Assembly (NCBI RefSeq): GCF_011634835.1
Contig: NZ_SIRP01000001.1
Coordinates: forward strand, 3,282,970 to 3,346,969
From: Isoptericola sp. BMS4
GTDB taxonomy: Bacteria > Actinomycetota > Actinomycetes > Actinomycetales > Cellulomonadaceae
Length of the DNA stretch: 64,000 nucleotides
Direction: 5' to 3'
The notes under the pieces are model-generated. The model saw nothing but the letters and a program-made list of their open reading frames with translations. It was not told where the DNA came from and made no database searches. Below, one piece after another: positions 1 through 7,598 of the stretch. Position 1 is the stretch's first letter, and each line of letters opens with the position of its first letter. A program made the position numbers and the translations under genes.

Positions 1-106
1 GAGATGTGGAATGATGCTTCTGGCGGTCGGCTCCCGAGGTACGGGCCGGCCACGTTCTTCGACTCGCTCGCGCGCGGCGCCGTCGCCGGTGCGGGCAGAA
101 AGGGGC

Positions 107-865
107 ATGACCATGGCGAACGGTGGCGGCGTCCAGTCCGTGGACCGAGCGATCGACCTGCTCGAGATCATGACCGATCTCGGCGGCGAGGCGGCCCTGA
201 GCGAGCTCGCCACGGCTGCCGAGCTCCCGCTGCCGACCATCCACCGGCTCATGCGCACCCTGGTGACGCGAGGCTACGCCCGCCAGCTGCCGTCGCGGCG
301 ATACACGCTGGGCCCGCGGCTCATCCGTCTCGGGGAGAGCGCCGGGCGGCAGGTCGGCGCCGGCGCCCGCCCGCACCTCGAGCGGCTGGCCCGTGAGCTC
401 GGCGAGACCGCCAACCTCGCGATGATCGACCGCGACATGGTGGTCTACGTGGCCCAGGCCTCGTCGTCCCACTCGATGCGGATGTTCACCGAGGTCGGCC
501 GCCGGGTCTACTGCCACTGCACCGGGGTGGGCAAGATGGTGCTCGCCGAGCTCCCCGACTCGACGATCAGGGAGATCGTCGGGCGGGTAGGGATGCCCCC
601 CGCCACGGACCAGTCCATCACGACCGTCGAGGGCCTGCTCACCGAGATGGCCACCATCCGCGAGCAGGGCTACTCCGTGGACGACGGCGAGCAGGAGATC
701 GGGGTGCGCTGCTTCGCGGTCCCGGTCCCCGGCGCGCCGACGCCCACCGCCGTGTCGGTCTCCGGGCCCGCGGCGCGCGTGACGTACGAGTTCGGCGAGA
801 CCGCCCTGCCGCTCCTGCACGACGCCGCGCGGCAGATCTCCGCCGAGCTGCTGTCCGCGGCCTGA
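107..865 (+). CDS. IclR-family transcriptional regulator
   Basis: A 252-residue regulator with an N-terminal winged helix-turn-helix (about residues 8-70, including LPTIHRLMRTL) and a C-terminal IclR effector domain (about 80-245; seen in YCHCTGVGKMVLAELP and GEQEIGVRCFAVPV). I chose the ATG at 107, preceded by AGAAAGGGGC, over an in-frame ATG at 11 because only this start gives the usual IclR N-terminus. Its stop lies 11 bases from the convergent end of the urate permease gene. IclR proteins often repress purine, allantoin or glyoxylate catabolism (AllR type), so it is the natural candidate for the palindrome upstream of the urate operon. The ligand is not known from sequence. Confidence 0.9.
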   Translation: MTMANGGGVQSVDRAIDLLEIMTDLGGEAALSELATAAELPLPTIHRLMRTLVTRGYARQLPSRRYTLGPRLIRLGESAGRQVGAGARPHLERLARELGETANLAMIDRDMVVYVAQASSSHSMRMFTEVGRRVYCHCTGVGKMVLAELPDSTIREIVGRVGMPPATDQSITTVEGLLTEMATIREQGYSVDDGEQEIGVRCFAVPVPGAPTPTAVSVSGPAARVTYEFGETALPLLHDAARQISAELLSAA

Positions 866-876
866 CCGCCGCGGGC

Positions 877-2562
877 TCACGACCCCTCCGTCTCCGCGGC
901 GGTGGCGGCGGCCGCGAGCCGGGCCTCGTCCGGGCCTGTCGCGCGAGGCCCGGCGCCCGCCGCGACGCGCGCCCCGTCCCGGACCTCCAGGACGTCCGGG
1001 ACGCCGTCGGCGTCGAGGTCGATCGCCGAGAGGCAACCCGAGCGCCGGCCGTGGCCGTGGCGGACGCGCGCCCGCACGTCGGCGTTGAGCCGGGCCCGTC
1101 GCTCGTCCAGCCGCTCGGCGTCGAGGCGGGCGAAGTACTCCTGCCGGCGCTGCTCCTGCTCGGTGGTCACGACGAGGCGTGCGGAGGAGCCCGCGGTGAA
1201 CACCGACGGGTCCTTGTGGCGCCCGCGGCGGAGCTCGTTGAACACGAGGTTGAGCAGTACCGCCACGACGGCCGCCGCCGCGATGCCCGAGTGGAAGATC
1301 ATGCCGACCCACTCGGGGAACCGGTCGTAGAACTCGGGCACGGCGATGGGGATCACGCCGAAGCCGATCGCCACCGCGACGAGCGTGAGGTTGAGGTTCC
1401 CCTCGTACTCCACGCGTGACAGCGTGCGGATCCCGGAGACGGCCACGGAGCCGAACAGGACGATGCCCGCTCCCCCGAGCACCGGCTCCGGGATGGCTGC
1501 GACGACGCGCCCCAGCACGGGCACGAGCCCGAGGCCGAAGAGCACGGCGCCGCCCGCGGCCACCGCGAAGCGCGACTTGATGCCCGTGATGGCCACGAGC
1601 CCCACGTTCTGGGCGAAGGCCGACGCCGGGAACGAGTTGACGAACGGCGCGAGGACCGTCGCGGCCATGTCGGCGCGCAGCCCGTCCCCGACGCGGCGCT
1701 CGTCCACCTCGGTGTCCAGCACCTCGCCGATGGCGATGAGGTCCGCCGTCGTCTCCGTCATGATCACGAGGACGACGATCGTCATCGAGAGGATCGCGCC
1801 GACCTGGAAGACGGGCGGCCCGAACGCGAAGATCTCCGGCAGGGCGATCGCCGGCCCCTCGTCGACCGCCGAGAAGTCCGCGAGCCCGAACGGCAGCGCG
1901 GCGAGGGTTCCCAGGACCAGCCCGAAGAGGATGGACAGCCGCGAGATCGTGCCCGTGAGGAAGCGGCTCAGCACGAGCACCACGACGAGCGTGCCCAGAG
2001 CGAGCAGCACGTGGGGCACGGAACCCCAGTCGTCCGCCTGCGGGTCGCCGCCCATCATCCACTGCGCCGCGGTGGGCAGCAGCGACAGCCCGATCACCGT
2101 GATGATGGTCCCGGTGACCACGGGCGGGAAGTACCGCACGATCTGGGCGAAGAACGGGCTGATCGCCAGGCCGATCGCGCCCGCGACGAGGATGGCGCCG
2201 AACACCGCGGGCAGCCCGCCGTCGCCGGTCGCGACGGCCACCATGGTGGAGACCGTGGCGAACGAGATCCCCTGCACGAGCGGGAGCCGGGAACCGAAGA
2301 ACGGCAGCCCGAGCGTCTGCAGGGCCGTGGCGAGACCGCTCACCAGCAGGGCCGACGACACCAGCAGGCCGATCCCCGCGCCGCTGAGGCCGGCGGCCTG
2401 CCCCACGATGATCGGCGGCGCGATGACGCCGCCGTACATCGTCATGATGTGCTGCAGCCCGTAGAGGAACGTCCTGCCGAGCGGGTAGCGCTCGTCCTCG
2501 GGTCGCGACCCGCCGGACGCGGTGGTCCCCCGCGCCGTGCTCGTCGTGGTCGTCGTCGTCAT
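877..2562 (-). CDS. NCS2-family nucleobase (xanthine/urate) permease
   Basis: A 561-residue membrane transporter of the nucleobase:cation symporter-2 family (UraA/XanQ/PucJ type) that should import urate or xanthine. Hydrophobic helices fill about residues 25-450. The family's QNVGLVAITG stretch is present, as is the PLVQGISFATV region near the first substrate helix. It is last in a minus-strand operon after uricase, uraH and uraD, which favours urate or xanthine over uracil. The cytoplasmic C-terminal tail of about 110 residues is unusually long and charged and carries DLDADGVPDVLE (about 512-523), which resembles a calcium-binding EF-hand or dockerin loop. The start ATG has a GGAG-type site a few bases upstream. 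Confidence 0.93.
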   Translation of the reverse strand: MTTTTTTSTARGTTASGGSRPEDERYPLGRTFLYGLQHIMTMYGGVIAPPIIVGQAAGLSGAGIGLLVSSALLVSGLATALQTLGLPFFGSRLPLVQGISFATVSTMVAVATGDGGLPAVFGAILVAGAIGLAISPFFAQIVRYFPPVVTGTIITVIGLSLLPTAAQWMMGGDPQADDWGSVPHVLLALGTLVVVLVLSRFLTGTISRLSILFGLVLGTLAALPFGLADFSAVDEGPAIALPEIFAFGPPVFQVGAILSMTIVVLVIMTETTADLIAIGEVLDTEVDERRVGDGLRADMAATVLAPFVNSFPASAFAQNVGLVAITGIKSRFAVAAGGAVLFGLGLVPVLGRVVAAIPEPVLGGAGIVLFGSVAVSGIRTLSRVEYEGNLNLTLVAVAIGFGVIPIAVPEFYDRFPEWVGMIFHSGIAAAAVVAVLLNLVFNELRRGRHKDPSVFTAGSSARLVVTTEQEQRRQEYFARLDAERLDERRARLNADVRARVRHGHGRRSGCLSAIDLDADGVPDVLEVRDGARVAAGAGPRATGPDEARLAAAATAAETEGS

Positions 2563-2599
2563 GTCGATGCTCCTTCGAACCGACGTCGGGGTGAGCGGC

Positions 2600-3538
2600 T
2601 CAGCAGAAGCCCGCCGCGGTCTCCCAGGCCCGGGGCTCCGCGGCGGCGCCCTCGCGCTTCACCTCCGCCTCGATCTTGCCGTACGGCCGGTCGGCGACGT
2701 AGAAGACCTCGTTGGGGTTCTCCATCCCGAAGGGCTCGAAGTCCACGACGAAGTGGTGCAGGTTCGGCATGGAGAACTTGATCTCCCCGATCTCCGGGTG
2801 GGCCTCCAGCACGCGCTTGCCCATCTGGTAGAGCGTCTGCTGCAGCGCGAGCGAGTGCACGTCCGCGAACGTCTCGAGCAGCAGCCGGCGCACGTCGTCG
2901 TACACCGCGTTGAAGTCGATGTCGAGCGTCGTGTAGCGCCACCGGGCCGTGACCGACGTCGCGAGGATCCGGTCGGTGGTCTCCTGCAGCGTGGTGAACC
3001 GGTCCTTGGGGAAGCCGTGGAACTCCGAGCCCGTGGACTTCAGCACCTTGAGGTCCTCCAGGCCCGCGACGACGAAGACCTCGTCCCCGTCGCGCTGCAC
3101 GAGGGCGGTGCGCGTCTCGGTCCCGCCCTTGACGAAGGCGTGGTCGTGCTCGCCGTCGGTCACGTGGCTCTCGAGCGAGGACGGGATGTGCTCCCAGGTG
3201 TACTCCTTGGCCTCCCAGCGCCCGCCCTCGATCCAGTCGAAGCTCGAGGTGAAGTGCTCGGAGAGGCGGATCGCGAACTGCTCGGGCGAGGCGATGCCCT
3301 CCTTCGCGAGCGCGAAGATCGTGTTCTTCTGCGTGTCGGTCGGGACGACGCGACCCTGGTCGCCGTCGATGTGCGCGGCGGAGAAGTCGCCGCGCAGCTG
3401 CGACGTCACCGAGAGCTCGGTGATCCGGTGACGCGACTGGTCGCGGTCGACCTTCATGACGCGGACCTCGGCCTTGCCGTACTGGTTGTCGCCCAGCACG
3501 ATCGTGCCCGTCTGCGTCTCGGTGGCGGTGGCGGTCAT
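2600..3538 (-). CDS. uox: Uricase (factor-independent urate hydroxylase)
   Basis: A 312-residue cofactor-free urate oxidase, near the family's usual length. It converts urate, oxygen and water to 5-hydroxyisourate and peroxide. The catalytic features are visible: Lys22 in YGKAEVRV, the Thr-Asp pair in VVPTDTQKNT (Thr67), and the late histidine in MPNLHHFVVD. Two tandem T-fold domains are expected. It lies between the downstream permease and the upstream uraH gene, whose product consumes 5-hydroxyisourate. A gap of about 130 bases with a strong hairpin separates it from uraH, wider than other gaps in the operon. Confidence 0.97.
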   Translation of the reverse strand: MTATATETQTGTIVLGDNQYGKAEVRVMKVDRDQSRHRITELSVTSQLRGDFSAAHIDGDQGRVVPTDTQKNTIFALAKEGIASPEQFAIRLSEHFTSSFDWIEGGRWEAKEYTWEHIPSSLESHVTDGEHDHAFVKGGTETRTALVQRDGDEVFVVAGLEDLKVLKSTGSEFHGFPKDRFTTLQETTDRILATSVTARWRYTTLDIDFNAVYDDVRRLLLETFADVHSLALQQTLYQMGKRVLEAHPEIGEIKFSMPNLHHFVVDFEPFGMENPNEVFYVADRPYGKIEAEVKREGAAAEPRAWETAAGFC

Positions 3539-3627
3539 CTCGCTAGCTCCTTTGATAGATGACGTGATCGATGGTGCGCCCCGTGCCAGGGACCGTCGAG
3601 ACGGTCTCGGTACGTCGGTGTACGCGA

Positions 3628-3651
3628 GGCCGCGGCGTCGGTGCCGCGGCC
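3628..3651 (-). promoter_or_regulatory. Hairpin in the uraH-uricase gap
   Basis: A perfect 9-base inverted repeat, GGCCGCGGC and GCCGCGGCC, with a 6-base loop lies in the gap between uraH and uricase. There is no T-run. It could be an intercistronic processing or stability hairpin that adjusts uricase expression relative to uraD and uraH. Its function is inferred only. Confidence 0.4.
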
Positions 3652-3670
3652 GGGGAGGTGGCCGCGCCGC

Positions 3671-4009
3671 TCAGCTGCCGCGGTACGTCGAGTACGCGAA
3701 CGGGCTGAGCAGGCAGGGCACGTGGTAGTGGTCGCGTCCCTCGGTGACGAAGAAGTCGATCGTGACGGACGGGTAGAACGTCGGGACGCCCTGGGCGGCG
3801 AAGTAGTCCCCGGTCGCGAACGTGACGCGGTAGGTGCCGGGGACGAGTGCGGCCGGCCCGAGCTCCTTGACGCGCCCGTCCTCGTCCGTCGTCGCCGTGG
3901 CCAGGCGCGTCGCGGCGTCGCCGTCGACACTCCAGAGCGTCACGGGCACACCGGCCGCCGGCGTCCCCGACACCGCGTCCAGGACGTGGGTGGTGATGTG
4001 CGAGGTCAT
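3671..4009 (-). CDS. uraH: 5-hydroxyisourate hydrolase (transthyretin-like)
   Basis: A 112-residue transthyretin-like protein that hydrolyses 5-hydroxyisourate to OHCU, the second step of urate breakdown. The N-terminal signature ITTHVLDAVSGTPAAGVPV and the C-terminal YRGS (family motif YRGS) are both present, as are conserved residues in HYHVPCLLSPFAYSTYRGS. The ATG at 4009 overlaps the stop of uraD by four bases (ATGA), so the two are translationally coupled. The longer in-frame extension upstream is only the uraD gene read in another frame. Confidence 0.96.
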   Translation of the reverse strand: MTSHITTHVLDAVSGTPAAGVPVTLWSVDGDAATRLATATTDEDGRVKELGPAALVPGTYRVTFATGDYFAAQGVPTFYPSVTIDFFVTEGRDHYHVPCLLSPFAYSTYRGS

Positions 4010-4509
4010 GCGAGCTCTCCCTCGAGTCTCAGGACGGCGATCTCCCGCAGCTGTTCGGCGGCGATCCTCCGCTCCGTGGTGGCGTCGTGGCCCAGGCGCT
4101 CCTGGAGCGAGGCGAGGATCTCCTCGGCGCTCCGCCCGGCCGCGCGGATGAGGAACACGTGCCCGAACCTCTCCTCGTAGGCACGGTTGCCGTCCTGCAG
4201 CCGCTCGGCGATGTCGCGGTCCGACGTGTCCACGCCGGCCTGCTCCTGACGCGAGTGTGCGGCGTCCGCCGCGTCGCCGTCGGCCCGCTCCCCGATGCGC
4301 GGGTGCCGCGCCAGCGCCGAGTCCACCTCCGCGTCCGTCCAGGGGTCCGCGACCGTGCGAGCCGCGTCCAGCGCCGCCGCGACGTCGGCGTACGGGCGGT
4401 GGGCCACGACCGCGTCGGCCCACCGGTCGACGGCCGCGCACGACAGCACCAGGTCCCGGGCCACCTCACGGTCCGCGGTGTTGAACGACTCGAGTGCAGC
4501 ACTCGTCAT
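4006..4509 (-). CDS. uraD: OHCU decarboxylase
   Basis: A 167-residue 2-oxo-4-hydroxy-4-carboxy-5-ureidoimidazoline decarboxylase that forms S-allantoin, the third step of urate breakdown. Conserved stretches include HPRIGE (the catalytic His lies in this region), SRQEQAG and NRAYEERFGHVFLIRAAGR. I chose the ATG at 4509 over an in-frame ATG nine codons upstream, because GAGGAGGAAC sits just before it and the family begins at about this point. It is first in the operon; the order uraD, uraH, uricase, permease gives the whole path from urate uptake to allantoin. Allantoinase is not in the window. Confidence 0.95.
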   Translation of the reverse strand: MTSAALESFNTADREVARDLVLSCAAVDRWADAVVAHRPYADVAAALDAARTVADPWTDAEVDSALARHPRIGERADGDAADAAHSRQEQAGVDTSDRDIAERLQDGNRAYEERFGHVFLIRAAGRSAEEILASLQERLGHDATTERRIAAEQLREIAVLRLEGELA

Positions 4510-4530
4510 CGAGCGTTCCTCCTCAGCCTC

Positions 4531-4545
4531 TTCCATTCTATGGAA
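4531..4545. promoter_or_regulatory. Palindromic operator of the urate operon
   Basis: TTCCATTCTATGGAA is a perfect 6-3-6 inverted repeat 21 bases upstream of the uraD start and just downstream of the predicted -10. IclR-family proteins commonly bind short TTCCA/TGGAA-type palindromes, and a site at the transcription start fits repression by the nearby IclR regulator. The pairing of protein and site is inferred. Confidence 0.6.
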
Positions 4546-4564
4546 TTCTGCTTCCGTTTCGTGA

Positions 4565-4594
4565 AGTCTTGCGCGCGACGGACCCTCATGTCAA
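4565..4594 (-). promoter_or_regulatory. Promoter of the urate operon
   Basis: On the minus strand a perfect -35 TTGACA (4594-4589) is followed after 18 bases by AAGACT (4570-4565) as the -10. Transcription would start near 4557, upstream of the palindrome and about 50 bases before uraD. Confidence 0.6.
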
Positions 4595-4599
4595 GTTTG

Positions 4600-5160
4600 C
4601 GCCCGGGCACCCCGCGGCCGGTACCGGAGCCATGGCTCCGCCCGCCCAGGAGCACCGTCGCGAGAGGATCCCGCCGGTTCCAGGGACAGTCCCGCCGTGC
4701 TGGATCGGACCTCGTCGGACGTGGTCCGGTGCGCCGCGCCCGCGTGTGGGGCTCGGCGCAGGCATGCGGTCCGTCGATCTGCCCTGGGCCTCGAGCACGC
4801 AGCTGGGCCGAAGCCTCTCAGTACCGCGCGGCGAGCACCCACGACGAAGTGCCGCACGACGCGGGGGGGGCGTTGTGGGCCCGATCGCTTCCAGGGACTG
4901 CGCGCTACCCATCCGGCCTCGTGGGACCGTGCGCACTGCGGGAGTATCGACTCCGGGCATTGCCTGCCGCGGACCAGGGTCGCGGGCCGGGCAGCCCTTG
5001 CCGACCTGACGACGCGTGGTCGGCACTATCTGCTGCCGGCACACGCCTCGTCCGGTCGGTGCCAGGTCGGATCGCGAGCTGCCGCGCTCAGTTGAGTCCC
5101 CGATAGTGGTGTAGCGCGGTCGCCAGGGTCGTCGCCGAGATCTTCGGCGAGACTATCAAG
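4600..5160. other. Stretch without a recognisable gene
   Basis: I see no convincing gene here. Open frames exist on both strands, but their translations are arginine- and proline-rich with no family resemblance, no sensible start site and no codon pattern like the neighbours. On the minus strand it lies downstream of an rRNA-type promoter and leader (5163-5273), yet nothing in it reads as rRNA or tRNA. It contains one copy of a 20-base repeat (5069-5088) and a hairpin, TCGCCGA/TCGGCGA, at about 5133-5151. It may be a decayed remnant. Confidence 0.5.
5069..5088 (+). repeat. Dispersed repeat, copy 1
   Basis: GGATCGCGAGCTGCCGCGCT matches the sequence at 62732-62751 in 19 of 20 positions. Both copies are intergenic. 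The family and function are unknown. Confidence 0.45.
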
Positions 5161-5162
5161 CA

Positions 5163-5182
5163 CACTGTTGAGTTCTCAAACA
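5163..5182 (-). promoter_or_regulatory. rRNA-operon leader motif (orphan)
   Basis: On the minus strand the sequence reads TGTTTGAGAACTCAACAGTG, which is very like the conserved antitermination/processing leader found ahead of 16S rRNA in actinobacteria. It follows an rrn-like promoter by about 60 bases, but no 16S gene follows. Recognition is from memory of the family motif, not from alignment. Confidence 0.6.
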
Positions 5183-5243
5183 ACCGACGCACACCATCCA
5201 AGACCAGGAATCCCATCCCGACCCCGTCCGGGGCAACCCTTCA

Positions 5244-5273
5244 ACCTTACCAGGTTCCGGCCTTTCCTTCCAA
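5244..5273 (-). promoter_or_regulatory. rRNA-type promoter (orphan)
   Basis: On the minus strand TTGGAA (5273-5268), an 18-base spacer and TAAGGT (5249-5244) are followed by TGAAGGGTTGCCC-like sequence, as in actinobacterial rrn P1 promoters. It points at the leader motif at 5182-5163 and then into the gene-free stretch. Confidence 0.5.
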
Positions 5274-5620
5274 CCCGCTCTCCGGCGGATCATCCGGTCC
5301 GACCTGCGTTCCCGCAAGGCCCTCGCACCGTCTCCAGGGTCCACGAAGGAGCCCTATCCTCGATGTGAGTTCCAGCCCCGGTCGGCCACCTGCGGTGTCC
5401 GTCTCCCTGTCGGGCTGACGTCATGGAACATTACACGCTCCGGGGCCTGCTCACCAACTCGCACCGGGGTGACCCGGGGCACACGCCTCCGGCGCTCGCG
5501 CAGGCCGCCTCGAGGGCCCGCCAGAGGTCGGTGCGGAGCGTCCGCGGCGGCGCCATCGTCCCCTCGCCCCTTCCTGGCGCACGACGTCCCCGCCGGGACC
5601 GCCGTCGTACATTCGGCACC

Positions 5621-6214
5621 GTGACCACCGCCGCAGCACACACACCCGCCGTCCGTGCCGCACGCCCCGAGGAGGCCGCGGAGCTCGCCTGGCTCGCCGC
5701 GCTCACGTTCCCCCTCGCCTGCCCCGCCGGGACACCCGTCGCGACCATGGCGGCCCACATCGCCGACCGGCTGTCCCCCGTCCGCTTCCGCACCTGGGCA
5801 CGGTCGCCCGAGCATGCTCTTCTCGTCGCCGCCGGCACCGGCGACGTCCCCGAGCCCGTCGGCTACGCCCTCGTCTCCTTCGGGTTGCCCGACGGGGCCG
5901 CGGAGCGCGACGCCCTGCTCGCGGCCACCGGCGACGAGGGGCCGTACGCCGAGCTGTCGAAGATCTACGTGCACCCGGGAGCCCAGGGCTCGGGCGTGGC
6001 CGGAGCGCTCATGGACGCGTCGGTCGCCGCCGCCGCGGCGCTCGCCGTCGACCACGGGCACCCCGGGGCGCCCCTCTGGCTCGGCACCAACGGCGAGAAC
6101 GCCCGCGCGCAGGCCTTCTACCGCAAGCACGGCTTCGACGTCGTGGGGCGGCGTACCTACGAGGTGGGCGGCGTGCAGCACGACGACGTCGTGATGCTGC
6201 GGGCGGCCTCCTGA
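5621..6214 (+). CDS. GNAT-family N-acetyltransferase
   Basis: A 197-residue GNAT acetyltransferase. The acetyl-CoA pyrophosphate loop is VHPGAQGSGVAGALM (about residues 118-132), and the C-terminal strand-helix pattern FYRKHGFDVVGRR is typical. I prefer the GTG at 5621 because TACATT lies 7 bases upstream, a leaderless arrangement seen elsewhere in the window; translation upstream of it does not look like protein. The substrate cannot be told. It stands alone between the gene-free stretch and the ebo operon and is followed by a GC-rich hairpin. Confidence 0.88.
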   Translation: MTTAAAHTPAVRAARPEEAAELAWLAALTFPLACPAGTPVATMAAHIADRLSPVRFRTWARSPEHALLVAAGTGDVPEPVGYALVSFGLPDGAAERDALLAATGDEGPYAELSKIYVHPGAQGSGVAGALMDASVAAAAALAVDHGHPGAPLWLGTNGENARAQAFYRKHGFDVVGRRTYEVGGVQHDDVVMLRAAS

Positions 6215-6218
6215 ACCG

Positions 6219-6255
6219 GCCGCCCGGCGCCGAGCGCACGCGCCGGGCCGGCGGC
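6219..6255 (+). terminator. Hairpin after the GNAT gene
   Basis: GCCGCCCGGCGC and GCGCCGGGCCGGC pair across a short loop just after the GNAT stop. There is no T-run, as is common for actinobacterial terminators. Confidence 0.45.
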
Positions 6256-6290
6256 GGACGCCCCCTCTACTATTCGCCGTCGCGCCACGT

Positions 6291-6314
6291 CTTTTGATTG
6301 CCAATCGACAAAAG
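6291..6314. promoter_or_regulatory. Candidate operator upstream of the ebo operon
   Basis: The outer arms CTTTTG and CAAAAG enclose an inner perfect palindrome GATTGCCAATC (6296-6306). It is an AT-rich island in GC-rich DNA, 88 bases before the first ebo-operon gene. A weak -10-like TAGCGT lies at 6321-6326. A regulator probably binds here; which one is unknown. Confidence 0.45.
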
Positions 6315-6401
6315 CCTCGCTAGCGTGGCGGCGGACGAAGGCGGGGACGCCTTCACCAGGGTGCTCGGTGCCGAGCACCGACAGGACCCCGGGGAGCGAC
6401 G

Positions 6402-7598
6402 ATGCACCACGCGACAGCGGACGACCAGACGACGACCGGACCCACGGGCCTCTGGCTCGTCGGGGCCCGAGGGTCGGTCGCCACCACGGCGGCCCTCGGC
6501 CTCGCCGCCCTGGCCGACGGTCAGGCCCCGGCCACGGGCTGCGTGACCGCGGGGACGTCCTTCGACGACGTCCCGCTGCCGGCGTTCGGAGACCTGGTCG
6601 TGGGCGGGCACGACGTCTCCCCCGTGACGATGCCCAAGCGTGCCGAGATGCTCGTCGAGACCGGCATGATCCCCCCGCGGCTGCTCGCGGCCACGCACCA
6701 CGCGCTCGAGGCCGCCGAGGCAGAGGTCCGCACCGGGTACGACCCGGCCGAGCACCGCGGCAGCCAGCAGGACGCCGCCGACCGGCTCGCCGCCGACATC
6801 ACGGCGTTCCGCGAGCGCCACGGCCTCGCCCGCGTCGTGGTGGTGGACGTCGCCTCGACGGAGCCACCGGTCACCCCGCGGCGCGAGCACGACGACGTCG
6901 ACGCGCTGCGCACCGCGCTCACCGACCCGGGGCGCGCGGTGCTGCCCGCCTCGTCGGTCGCCGCGTACGCCGCGGTCCTGGCCGGCGCCCCGTACGCCTC
7001 GTTCACGCCGTCGCCCGGCATGGCGCTGCCCGCCCTGACCCGGCTCGCCACGGAGGCCGGGCTGCCGGTCGCGGGCCAGGACGGCAAGACCGGCCAGACG
7101 TGGCTGCGCACCGTGCTGGCGCCCGCGTTCGCGGCCCGCGGGCTGCGCGTCCTGTCGTGGTCCGGGACCAACCTGCTCGGCGGCGGCGACGGCGCGACGC
7201 TCGCCGACCCGGAGGCGGTGCGCAGCAAGCTCGCCACGAAGACGCGCGGGCTGCGCGACCTCACCGGCAGCGACGTCACCCCCCTGCACATCGACAACGT
7301 GCCCGACCTCGGCGACACGAAGGTCGCGTGGGACCACGTGCACGTCGAGGGTTTCCTGGGCTCGCGGCTCACGCTGCAGACGACGTGGACCGCGTACGAC
7401 TCGATGCTCGCGGCGCCGCTCGTGCTCGACCTGGCGCGGCTGCTCGCCCTCGCGCACGCCGCGGGCCTCTCCGGCCCGGTGCCGGAGCTCGGGTTCTTCT
7501 TCAAGGACCCCTGGGCGTCCGACGTGCACGACGCCGCCGCGCAGGCGTCCGACCTCGCGGGCTGGGCGGCGCGCACGGCGGCGCGGGCGCGCTCGTGA
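6402..7598 (+). CDS. myo-Inositol-1-phosphate synthase-like NAD enzyme (first gene of ebo operon)
   Basis: A 398-residue protein of the inositol-3-phosphate synthase family, which cyclises glucose-6-phosphate to a cyclitol phosphate with NAD as catalyst. It has the N-terminal NAD fold (LVGARGSVATT, residues 19-29), FTPSPGMALPAL, GQDGKTGQTWLRTVL and the late KVAWDHVHVEGFLGS region. GGGGAGCG precedes the ATG. Its stop overlaps the start of the prenyltransferase gene (GTGA). In other ebo clusters a dehydroquinate-synthase-like cyclase (EboD) is present; none is seen here, so this enzyme probably supplies the cyclitol. The exact substrate is unproven; it may be a diverged paralog rather than the housekeeping synthase. 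Confidence 0.85.
   Translation: MHHATADDQTTTGPTGLWLVGARGSVATTAALGLAALADGQAPATGCVTAGTSFDDVPLPAFGDLVVGGHDVSPVTMPKRAEMLVETGMIPPRLLAATHHALEAAEAEVRTGYDPAEHRGSQQDAADRLAADITAFRERHGLARVVVVDVASTEPPVTPRREHDDVDALRTALTDPGRAVLPASSVAAYAAVLAGAPYASFTPSPGMALPALTRLATEAGLPVAGQDGKTGQTWLRTVLAPAFAARGLRVLSWSGTNLLGGGDGATLADPEAVRSKLATKTRGLRDLTGSDVTPLHIDNVPDLGDTKVAWDHVHVEGFLGSRLTLQTTWTAYDSMLAAPLVLDLARLLALAHAAGLSGPVPELGFFFKDPWASDVHDAAAQASDLAGWAARTAARARS

Noticed and set aside
1-30. A TGGAA half-site at the left edge as a second IclR operator
   Set aside because: There is no matching second arm, and too little upstream sequence to judge.
3671-4441. A longer start for the hydroxyisourate hydrolase reaching 4441
   Set aside because: The extra residues are uraD read in another frame. 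The family begins at the ATG at 4009, which overlaps the uraD stop.
4087-5106. A plus-strand frame covering the gene-free stretch
   Set aside because: It starts inside uraD antisense, has no ribosome site and no recognisable protein features.
5100-5300. A possible 16S, 5S or tRNA gene after the rRNA-type leader
   Set aside because: No conserved rRNA or tRNA sequence or cloverleaf could be found, only the promoter and leader-like parts.
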